Of a stretch of 64,000 nt of DNA, positions 34,498 to 41,945 are shown one piece after another; the stretch's first letter is position 1, and every line of letters begins with the position of its first letter. A program made the translations under genes and the position numbers. The stretch comes from Sedimenticola selenatireducens (GTDB lineage: Bacteria; Pseudomonadota; Gammaproteobacteria; Chromatiales; Chromatiaceae), in contig NZ_VMNH01000034.1 in assembly GCF_007625115.1 (NCBI RefSeq), forward strand, positions 1-64,000, in the 5' to 3' direction. A model generated the notes under the pieces. It saw nothing but the letters and a program-made list of their open reading frames with translations, searched no databases and had not been told where the DNA came from.

Positions 34498-35070
34498 ATG
34501 GCAACGTATAGTACCAGTGAGTTTAAGGGTGGGCTAAAGCTAATGCTGGATGGCGACCCCTGCTCCATTATTGAAAACGAATTTGTGAAGCCTGGCAAAG
34601 GCCAGGCGTTTAACCGGGTAAGAATCCGTAATCTGAAGACTGGGCGCGTCATTGAGCGGACTTTTAAGTCTGGTGAGACCGTTGAAGCAGCGGATGTCAT
34701 GGAAGTGGAACTCCAGTACCTCTATTCTGATGGCGAGTTTTGGCACTTCATGGATCCCAACTCTTTTGAGCAGGTGAGTGCCGATGCCAGTGCCGTGGGT
34801 GAATCGGTGAAATGGCTGAAAGATCAGGATATGTGCACGGTGACCTTATGGAACGGGAGCCCAATCATTGTGGAAGTCCCCAATTTCGTGGTCTTGACCA
34901 TTACCGAGACTGATCCAGGGCTCAAGGGCGATACCTCTGGCGGTGGTGGCAAGCCTGCAACTTTGGAGACCGGTGCAGTGGTCAGGGTGCCGCTATTTGT
35001 GCAAACGGGTGAGCTGATCAAGGTCGATACGCGCTCTGGGGAGTATGTCTCGCGCGCAAAAGAGGATTGA
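34498..35070 (+). CDS. efp: Elongation factor P
   Basis: A 190-residue translation factor that relieves ribosome stalling at polyproline stretches. The N-terminal KOW-like domain has the modification loop KPGKGQA with the lysine at position 34, the residue that receives beta-lysine in the EpmAB type. The two OB-fold domains follow. ATG at 34498 gives [12 protein letters not shown] as in other EF-P proteins. GAGG lies upstream. Confidence 0.97.
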   Translation: MATYSTSEFKGGLKLMLDGDPCSIIENEFVKPGKGQAFNRVRIRNLKTGRVIERTFKSGETVEAADVMEVELQYLYSDGEFWHFMDPNSFEQVSADASAVGESVKWLKDQDMCTVTLWNGSPIIVEVPNFVVLTITETDPGLKGDTSGGGGKPATLETGAVVRVPLFVQTGELIKVDTRSGEYVSRAKED

Positions 35071-36073
35071 TTTGGACGAACGGGGAGTGAGTCCAGCGGT
35101 AGCAGACGGGTGGCGTCCAACAGCTTCAATCGAGATGTTGAGGAGACGTGCCCGTATGCTGGCCGATATCAGGGCCTTTTTTCAACAACGGGATATTTTG
35201 GAAGTTGAAACGCCGGTCTGTTCGCGGCATGGGACGACCGACCCTGCTATCGAGAGCCTTGCCTCCCGTTACACCGGTCCCGGTGCCCCTTCGGGCACAC
35301 CGCTCTATTTACACACCTCACCCGAGTTTCCAATGAAGCGGCTGCTGGCTGCCGGGTTAGGGGCTATTTACCAGATATGCAAAGTATTCCGCGATGGTGA
35401 ATCTGGCCGACGACACAATGCGGAATTCACCTTGCTTGAGTGGTATCGCCCCGGCTTTGATCATCATCAGCTGATGGATGAGGTGGAGCAATTGATCTGT
35501 CAGCTGATGCCACAGACGGGGCCTGTCCATAAAATCAGCTATCAAAGGCTGTTTGAACAGCATCTTCAGGTGAATCCCCATCAGACAACAGCAGAACAAC
35601 TGCGCCAATGTGCATTACACCAGGATGTTTCAGGGTTGGAATGTCTGGATCTGCCGGACCGGGATGCTTGGCTGGATATCCTGATGACACATTGTATCGA
35701 GCCTGCCATGGGGCCTGGACTCTGCTTTGTATATGATTACCCCGCCAGCCAAGCCGCGCTGGCAAATATTCGTCAGGACGTTGTTCCTGTGGCGGAACGA
35801 TTTGAGCTCTATATTGATGGTATCGAAGTCGCCAACGGTTTTCATGAGTTGATCGATGCCACTGAACAGCAAAAGCGATTTGAACAGGATCTACAGCAAC
35901 GCTCAATCTCAGGTCAGCCATTGATCCCGATGGATGGGCATCTGATTGAAGCGATGAAGTACGGTCTGCCGGAGTGCTCTGGTGTGGCCTTGGGAATTGA
36001 TCGGCTGTTGATGCAAATGACGGGATCAGCCCATATTGATTCGGTCATTGCCTTCCCTCTGTATCGTGCTTAG
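35045..36073 (+). CDS. epmA: EF-P lysine ligase EpmA (GenX/PoxA)
   Basis: A 342-residue class II lysyl-tRNA-synthetase-like ligase without the tRNA-binding domain. It activates beta-lysine and attaches it to Lys34 of EF-P. Class II motifs are visible ([21 protein letters not shown], and [11 protein letters not shown] as motif 3). The ATG at 35045 overlaps efp by 26 bases; downstream in-frame starts such as GTG 35087 are possible. EF-P, EpmA and EpmB together form a complete local set for beta-lysylation. The EpmC hydroxylase is not in the window. Confidence 0.95.
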   Translation: MSRAQKRIDLDERGVSPAVADGWRPTASIEMLRRRARMLADIRAFFQQRDILEVETPVCSRHGTTDPAIESLASRYTGPGAPSGTPLYLHTSPEFPMKRLLAAGLGAIYQICKVFRDGESGRRHNAEFTLLEWYRPGFDHHQLMDEVEQLICQLMPQTGPVHKISYQRLFEQHLQVNPHQTTAEQLRQCALHQDVSGLECLDLPDRDAWLDILMTHCIEPAMGPGLCFVYDYPASQAALANIRQDVVPVAERFELYIDGIEVANGFHELIDATEQQKRFEQDLQQRSISGQPLIPMDGHLIEAMKYGLPECSGVALGIDRLLMQMTGSAHIDSVIAFPLYRA

Positions 36074-36078
36074 CCGGA

Positions 36079-36984
36079 CTACTCTTTCAATGTAGCAATC
36101 TGTTGGCCCATTTCAACTTTGCAATCGGCCGTCAGTTCATCACTCCATTCAATTGTATCTTTAGCGAACAGCAAGACAACGGTTGATCCCATATTGAATC
36201 GACCCATTTCTTCACCACGGTCTAGCGCTACAGATGCAGTCGGATTGACCGGCCCATAATGCCATTGATTGATGCGCCGGGATGTGGGGGCGACAGTACC
36301 GGCCCAGACGGTGTCCATACTCGCCACAAAGATGGCGCCCACCATGATGACGGCCATCGGGCCCTTATCGGTCTCAAAAAGATTGACCAGACGTTCATTG
36401 CGACTAAACAGACGGGGTACCACACGGGTGGTCGAGGGGCTGACACTGAAGAGACGGCCAGGGATGTGTAACATCTTTTGCAATATTCCAGACAGTGGCA
36501 TATGGATGCGATGATAATCTCTCGGAGACAGGTAGATGGTGGCAAAGTGGCCCTCGTCAAATTGCTTACACCATGCTTCATCTGCGCCCAGCAACTCACT
36601 CAATGTGTAACTCTGCCCTTTAGCCTGAAAAATGCGGCCATCTTGAATGCGTCCGATCTGACTGATGGCGCCATCAACGGGTGAGAGCACTGTGTCGTCT
36701 CGCTCATCAAGCGGGCGAGCATCAGGTCGTAATGCACGGGTGAAGAAGGCATTGAAACTGGGGTAACGCGTGGGGTCTTGCTCTACAGCCAGCTGCATGT
36801 CGATCTTGTAGAGTTTGATGGCCCCTGCAATCAGTAGATCTTTAAGTGGCGCCCACTCAATACGGGTTAGCCAGTACATTGCCTGAGAGAGCAGATGATG
36901 GGGTAACAGATAGAGCAGTAGCGCAAAAAGCTTATCGAGCAGGTTGGCGTCTTTAGCCGTACCCTGATAACTGGGATGATTCAT
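36079..36984 (-). CDS. psd: Phosphatidylserine decarboxylase proenzyme
   Basis: A 301-residue membrane-associated enzyme that makes phosphatidylethanolamine. It self-cleaves at a Gly-Ser bond to form a pyruvoyl cofactor. The cleavage motif is visible as RFNMGSTVVLLF near the C-terminus (Leu of the usual LGST replaced by Met). SPVDGAISQIG and LSPRDYHRIHMP are conserved family motifs. It converges on epmA with 5 bases between stops. Confidence 0.96.
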   Translation of the reverse strand: MNHPSYQGTAKDANLLDKLFALLLYLLPHHLLSQAMYWLTRIEWAPLKDLLIAGAIKLYKIDMQLAVEQDPTRYPSFNAFFTRALRPDARPLDERDDTVLSPVDGAISQIGRIQDGRIFQAKGQSYTLSELLGADEAWCKQFDEGHFATIYLSPRDYHRIHMPLSGILQKMLHIPGRLFSVSPSTTRVVPRLFSRNERLVNLFETDKGPMAVIMVGAIFVASMDTVWAGTVAPTSRRINQWHYGPVNPTASVALDRGEEMGRFNMGSTVVLLFAKDTIEWSDELTADCKVEMGQQIATLKE

Positions 36985-37057
36985 TCAATAGTCCATGATT
37001 TGGCGGTTAGTCGATTGGGATACTACCCATATCGACCGGCCAGGTAAATGAGACTCC

Positions 37058-37873
37058 TCAAGCAACAGGGGTGTCTTGGCGATTTCCCCAGTCAGACCAG
37101 GATCCCGGATAGCCTTTAACCTGTGGATAGCCCAAAGACTTGAGCATGATGTAGGTCAGTGATGATCGATGGTGGGTATGGCAATAGGTGATGACCTGCT
37201 GATCCTTGGAGATATTCAGGCTGTCGAGCATTTGTTCCAGTTCACGGCTGCTTTTTAGGCGCAAATTGCGCTGTTGGTCGAGCGCCAGCATCCAGTCCAT
37301 ATTGACTGCGCCGGGTATATGCCCACCCTTATCGGCAAAACGTTTGTTGCCATTGAATTCATCCGAAGTGCGAGCATCCAATAGGCCCAAAGTACCGTCA
37401 TTCAGATGCTTCATGATGTATGTGGCATCTGCAACTGGAGCGTCGGTGGGTTTGGGTTGGAATGCTTTCGGGCTTGGGGTGACGGGGGCTTGTTGAATCG
37501 GATGGCCCTCATTGGCCCAAGCGTGAAGGCCGCCATTTAACAGAGAGAATCGAGAGTGTCCCATTGCCTCAAGTGTCCAGAGCAGTCGACCCGCTTTGCC
37601 ACCTCCCTCATCATCATAGGCCACGACATGGACAGTGTCATCAATGCCGATATCGGAAAAGCATTTTTCCAGCACTGCAGGCTCTGGTAACAGTCCCATA
37701 GTGGGTTTCCGCATAGCGATGATCTGCCCATAATCGAGATAGACAGCCCCGGGGATATGCAGTTGTGCGTAGGTTGCTGGCTTGGTCATATCGACTACCA
37801 GCAATTGGCGCTCTCCCAGGAGGGGTTCGAGCTTCTCCGGCTCAACAATGAGTGGTAGATCCAGGCTGTTCAT
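37058..37873 (-). CDS. Sulfurtransferase (thiosulfate/3-mercaptopyruvate type), two rhodanese domains
   Basis: A 271-residue protein of two rhodanese domains: an inactive N-terminal one (about 1-125) and a C-terminal one (about 150-270) with the active-site loop CHTHHRS. The six-residue loop starting at Cys fits thiosulfate or mercaptopyruvate sulfurtransferases. Which substrate is used cannot be settled from the loop alone. A normal length for SseA-type enzymes. It stands between psd and the TAXI binding protein on the minus strand. Confidence 0.9.
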   Translation of the reverse strand: MNSLDLPLIVEPEKLEPLLGERQLLVVDMTKPATYAQLHIPGAVYLDYGQIIAMRKPTMGLLPEPAVLEKCFSDIGIDDTVHVVAYDDEGGGKAGRLLWTLEAMGHSRFSLLNGGLHAWANEGHPIQQAPVTPSPKAFQPKPTDAPVADATYIMKHLNDGTLGLLDARTSDEFNGNKRFADKGGHIPGAVNMDWMLALDQQRNLRLKSSRELEQMLDSLNISKDQQVITYCHTHHRSSLTYIMLKSLGYPQVKGYPGSWSDWGNRQDTPVA

Positions 37874-37958
37874 AATCGGCTATCCATATGATCGGTATTA
37901 AAAATAGGAGATGGCGGCATTTCGCCCACTTTCAAGAGAGGGGTTAGGAGAGGGGTGA

Positions 37959-38945
37959 TTACATCAATCCCTTATCTTTAAAGTATTTTATGGCACCTTC
38001 ATGGAGTGGGGCCGGGAGGTCATCATCAATCATATGCTTCTGCTGTAGATTGGCAAAGGCTGGATGTAGATTGTTGAACAGCTCAAAGTTTTCAAATAAC
38101 GACTGAACAATGCCGTAGATGGTATCTGTTGAGAGTCGGGTTGTGCTGACAAAAATGGCGCCAACGCCAAAGGTTGAAATGTCGGCAGGATTCGCGTCGT
38201 ACATGCCACCCGGAATACTGGTCAGGCGATAGTAGCGATTGTTTTTAACCAATTCATCAATGATCGGTCCAGTTACACTGACAATTTTGGTTTGACAGGT
38301 GGTGGTTGCTTCCATAATTGAGCGTGAAGGATGGCCCACCGTGAATACCATGGCATCAATCTTGTCATCGCACAGTGCTTTGGACTGCTCTGCTGATTTT
38401 AGCTCAGAAACCAGTGAAAAATCGCTGTTTGTCCAGCCGTAGGCCTGCATGACCACCTCCATGGTGTTACGCTGGCCAGATCCTGGATTACCAATATTGA
38501 CCCGTTTCCCTTTTAGATCATCAAAGGTGTCAATGCCAGAGTCGGCTCGAGCTACTACTGTAAAAGGTTCTGGATAGATCGCGAATAGGGTGCGCAAATT
38601 CTGATTGTCGCTGTTGGAGCGATGGGCATCTTCATAGGCGTGGAAGAGTACATCTGATTGGGCAATCGCCAGATCAAGTCCACCGGTCACCAGCTGTTGT
38701 AGGTTGTAAACTGATCCACCCGTGGACTCAATAGCGCAGCGTATATCATGGGAAGCCAACTCTTTGTTGATCAGCTTGCAGATACCACTGCCAGCTGGAT
38801 AGTAAACCCCGGTTACGCCGCCTGTTCCGATGGTGACAAAGGTTTCAGCGATTGCCATCTGGCTGACAAGCGCGAGACCCGTCAGCAGCTTCAGCAAGGT
38901 TTTAAAGGGGCTGCCCATTTTTCGCCTATTCTGTGGTTGATTCAT
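37959..38945 (-). CDS. TAXI-family TRAP solute-binding protein (orphan)
   Basis: A 328-residue periplasmic binding protein with a signal peptide (LLTGLALVSQMAIAET) and the TAXI signatures TIGTGGVTGVYYPAGSGICKLI, the IESTGGSVYNLQQL stretch and VNIGNPGSGQRNTMEV. TAXI proteins deliver solutes (for example dicarboxylates or glutamate) to fused DctQM TRAP permeases. No permease gene is near, which makes it an orphan here. Ligand unknown. Confidence 0.88.
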   Translation of the reverse strand: MNQPQNRRKMGSPFKTLLKLLTGLALVSQMAIAETFVTIGTGGVTGVYYPAGSGICKLINKELASHDIRCAIESTGGSVYNLQQLVTGGLDLAIAQSDVLFHAYEDAHRSNSDNQNLRTLFAIYPEPFTVVARADSGIDTFDDLKGKRVNIGNPGSGQRNTMEVVMQAYGWTNSDFSLVSELKSAEQSKALCDDKIDAMVFTVGHPSRSIMEATTTCQTKIVSVTGPIIDELVKNNRYYRLTSIPGGMYDANPADISTFGVGAIFVSTTRLSTDTIYGIVQSLFENFELFNNLHPAFANLQQKHMIDDDLPAPLHEGAIKYFKDKGLM

Positions 38946-39043
38946 GAACCCAAAATAACCGCAAAGAGCATCTTGAACAAACTGTTTTGGATGGGGTTAT
39001 TTCAAGTCGATAAAATAGGCAGAAAGTTGTTAACGCTTGGTGG

Positions 39044-39071
39044 AAAGGAAACCGCCCCGGTAAGGGGCGGT
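39044..39071 (-). terminator. Intrinsic terminator downstream of the second binding-protein gene
   Basis: On the minus strand ACCGCCCC-TTACC-GGGGCGGT is followed by TTCCTTTCC. A perfect 8-bp GC-rich stem, 18 bases beyond the stop codon of the gene ending at 39089. The U-tract is short, so confidence is moderate. Confidence 0.7.
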
Positions 39072-39088
39072 AATGAACTGCTGTTTTC

Positions 39089-40456
39089 TCAGGCTGGGAT
39101 ATAAGGCCCAAGCTCTCCAGGGAAGGTCTTGTGGTCGTATAGGGTGTCTTCCCGCTTGACCTGCTCAACTATCTTGAGGAGATCATATTGGCCTGTTCTG
39201 CTATCGGGGCCGTTTCCTTTCATCACCAGCATGTCTTTAAAGCACTGGTGATCTTCGCCTCGATAGAAAGTTTCGCCCGGACCGATACCTGTGTAACGAG
39301 AGTTCTCCAGGGTTTTGATGACCTCAGGCGGATAGAAGGTACCCGCTTTTTCACAGGCATTGGCATACAGAATGGTCTGTACATAGCAGGTGTGCGCTGC
39401 TTGGGACGGTGGGAAACCATATTTTTCAGTGAAGGTTTTTACAAATGCCTGAGAACCCGCGTCTTGTAGCGTCCAGTTCCAACCCGTGGTGCCAAATACA
39501 CCGTCGATGTTGGAAGCGCCGGCCCCTTTTGCCATTACACGGCTGAACAGGGGAACAACAAATTCGATATTCTTGCCGTTCTTCTGCAAATCACGCATGC
39601 CAAACTCAACGGCTTGGGTCAGTGAGTTCACCATATCCTTGCCGTAGTGGTTGAGGATGATGACATCGGCATCCGAGTTCATGATGGCAGTCAGGAACAT
39701 CGAGTAATCATTGGATCCCAGGGGGGTCATGATGTTATTGACCGTTGTCCAGCCCTGTTTTTCAGTAAACTCTTTCATCGAGGCATACTGTGTGTGCCCC
39801 CATGAATAATCGGCTGTCAAATGAAAGGCGCGGCGATCTTTACCATAGGTTTTAGCCAGCACTGGGGCGAGGGCCTTACCACTCATATAGGCGTTGAAGA
39901 AGTGCCGAAACCCATAGCGACGCCGGTCTTTACCCGTGGTGTCATTAGAGTGAGTCAAACCACACATAAAGATGACGCCGGTCTTCTGCGCTAAGTACTG
40001 CTGGGCGATGGCCACTGAACTGGAAGAGCCACCCGAGAACATAATAATCCCGTCCTGTTCGATCATTCGGCGGGCACTGGTTACCGCCCGTGCTGGATTG
40101 GATGAGGTGTCGCCAATGACGAACTCAACCTTCTTGCCCAGGACGCCGTTGCCCTTTAGTGCCAGTGGTTGCAGGGTTGATAACATGCCGCCACCGCTGT
40201 TGATATGCTCAACGGCCAGTTTATAAGCACGGCCCTCATCAGCCCCTTCATCCTTATAAGCCCCGCTTTGCGGATAATTAAAACCAAACTTGACACTGCT
40301 TCCTTTTACCGGAAAGTTGCCAATAGCTTTCTCTTCCGCCCAGGCATCTTTAATAAAAAACAGGGGGGAGCTGGCTGCAGCAACCGATGCGGCCCCAAAC
40401 TTCATAAAGCCACGCCGGGAAAGGGTGCTGAACTTGTCAGAACTGTGATCTGTCAT
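39089..40456 (-). CDS. Second Tat-exported ABC substrate-binding protein, paralogue of the one at 23024
   Basis: A 455-residue binding protein with a Tat signal (LSRRGFMKFGAASVAAASSP). It shares long identical stretches with the protein at 23024, for example RRYGFRHFFNAYMSG and the EDHQCFKD element near the C-terminus, and the same fold (NYPQSGAYKDEGADEGRAYKLAVEHIN). It is a diverged paralogue, not a recent copy. There are no permease or ATPase genes beside it, so it may feed the importer at 24460. ATG at 40456 is chosen because AAAGAG precedes it. Ligand is unknown. Confidence 0.88.
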   Translation of the reverse strand: MTDHSSDKFSTLSRRGFMKFGAASVAAASSPLFFIKDAWAEEKAIGNFPVKGSSVKFGFNYPQSGAYKDEGADEGRAYKLAVEHINSGGGMLSTLQPLALKGNGVLGKKVEFVIGDTSSNPARAVTSARRMIEQDGIIMFSGGSSSSVAIAQQYLAQKTGVIFMCGLTHSNDTTGKDRRRYGFRHFFNAYMSGKALAPVLAKTYGKDRRAFHLTADYSWGHTQYASMKEFTEKQGWTTVNNIMTPLGSNDYSMFLTAIMNSDADVIILNHYGKDMVNSLTQAVEFGMRDLQKNGKNIEFVVPLFSRVMAKGAGASNIDGVFGTTGWNWTLQDAGSQAFVKTFTEKYGFPPSQAAHTCYVQTILYANACEKAGTFYPPEVIKTLENSRYTGIGPGETFYRGEDHQCFKDMLVMKGNGPDSRTGQYDLLKIVEQVKREDTLYDHKTFPGELGPYIPA

Positions 40457-40751
40457 CTCTTTTCTCATCCTCTCACATGGGCTTAGGCCCATCTCGTTAT
40501 CTATTGTCGAATCAATGCAATCTGGAAAATCCAGGCCAAGGAGAAGTCCTGTTGAACTCTTGTCAGACGCAACGAGACTGCTTGTAAGTCATTGAACAAA
40601 AGAGGAAATCAGGCTTTTCGGTATTGCAATGCTTATGGTTTTGCATGCTATAAAGTGGCTGCCATATAGCTGCATGACATCCAACATAAGCAGTACATCG
40701 GCCGCTTTTCAATTAAATTAAGGGTATATTGCGAACTGTTCGTTTTTTCTT

Positions 40752-41945
40752 TTAAAGTTCCAAAGAGATCCCTTTGGGGTGAAAGGCTAGGTACTTGCGT
40801 GCTTTTTGGTCGTCCTCATCAGCCCATGCTGAGGTGGTACTGGTCAGATAGTTGAAATGGAGTCTGGCTTGTGCCCGGGCATTATGTCTCTCCAGGAGCA
40901 GTTCAACCGCTCTGCTATGGGGGTGGCGGAAGAGTGCGCCATTGGTTGAGATAAGGTAATGCTTACAGTCAATTCGTGATAACAGCCCGGGTGACAGGTT
41001 GGCGATGCTTCCGTGGTGGGGTAGCTTGAAACCCGTCAATTTAAGCTGTCCTGTAGTTTGAGGCAGCAATCTTTCAATACTGGATTCAAGGACTGAGGGC
41101 CAGGCATCCCCCGCTAACAGAAAACGGGTGGTTGGTTTATCTTTTGGATACTCCAATAAGAATGCAATACTACTGCCGTTGGCCAGACTGGTGTCGCTAC
41201 CAAAAGGCGCATCGCCACCAGGTTCACCCTTCGTGCTGCCCAACATATCATCCGGTTGCCAAGTCAGATCAAAACCCAGTTCTTCTAATTCCAGTGCGTC
41301 GTCATCTTCGCCGAGCACATCGCCTAGCGGACGCAGGTGTCGACTACTCTCAAGTTTGAATTTGAGTGTCTGCAGATCACCGGAATCGACTCCAGCCTTA
41401 TCCAATTCATCTCTCCAATGGTCTTTCAGTTCAAGGAGACGTTCATGATCGGGTGACAGTAAGGTTAGACGGCAATCACCGGGCAGATCTATCACGGGCA
41501 GTTTTTCAGCAGTGGCTGGAATATAGGCAATCTGTTCAGACATCCCCTTATTCCAGACAGATTCACCACGCTGCTCCTCATATGCTTTGATCAATAAGCC
41601 AAGGATCTCTCCTTGCATTGCACCCAATGCTTCTCCTGCAGGATCGGGCACCTGATTCAGTTGCGGGGCGCCGTTAAACCAGATGCGATCAAAAACACAA
41701 TCCAGTGCTTGGGCATCTTGCAGCAGCCGAATGATGCCTTCGATATGATCGGCATCAATGTGCGTAACAACCAGAAGATCAAAGTGACGTTGTGTGGAGG
41801 GCAGGTGAAGCACGCGCTCACGCAATGAGGGATAGGTGTGTGCCGGACCACCGTCTATTAGTATCCGATGGGTCTGGTCTGCCGCGCCGTACTCAATCCA
41901 GAGACAGTCGCCATGTGCGGCAGGGAGCATTTCAATGCGGAACAT
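40752..41945 (-). CDS. Metallo-beta-lactamase-fold protein (ComEC-type), part of a CHAT/patatin operon
   Basis: A 397-residue soluble protein. The metal-binding motif is intact: T-H62-I-D64-A-D66-H67, followed by FLLAGDAW and LPHHGSIANLS, the remaining metal-ligand positions of the ComEC-like branch. A charged insert (about 170-250) is unusual. Members act as hydrolases of nucleic acids or other phosphodiesters; the substrate here is unknown. It starts 14 bases inside the end of the CHAT gene. GGAGAG precedes the ATG at 41945. It is the last gene of the three-gene operon. Confidence 0.85.
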   Translation of the reverse strand: MFRIEMLPAAHGDCLWIEYGAADQTHRILIDGGPAHTYPSLRERVLHLPSTQRHFDLLVVTHIDADHIEGIIRLLQDAQALDCVFDRIWFNGAPQLNQVPDPAGEALGAMQGEILGLLIKAYEEQRGESVWNKGMSEQIAYIPATAEKLPVIDLPGDCRLTLLSPDHERLLELKDHWRDELDKAGVDSGDLQTLKFKLESSRHLRPLGDVLGEDDDALELEELGFDLTWQPDDMLGSTKGEPGGDAPFGSDTSLANGSSIAFLLEYPKDKPTTRFLLAGDAWPSVLESSIERLLPQTTGQLKLTGFKLPHHGSIANLSPGLLSRIDCKHYLISTNGALFRHPHSRAVELLLERHNARAQARLHFNYLTSTTSAWADEDDQKARKYLAFHPKGISLEL

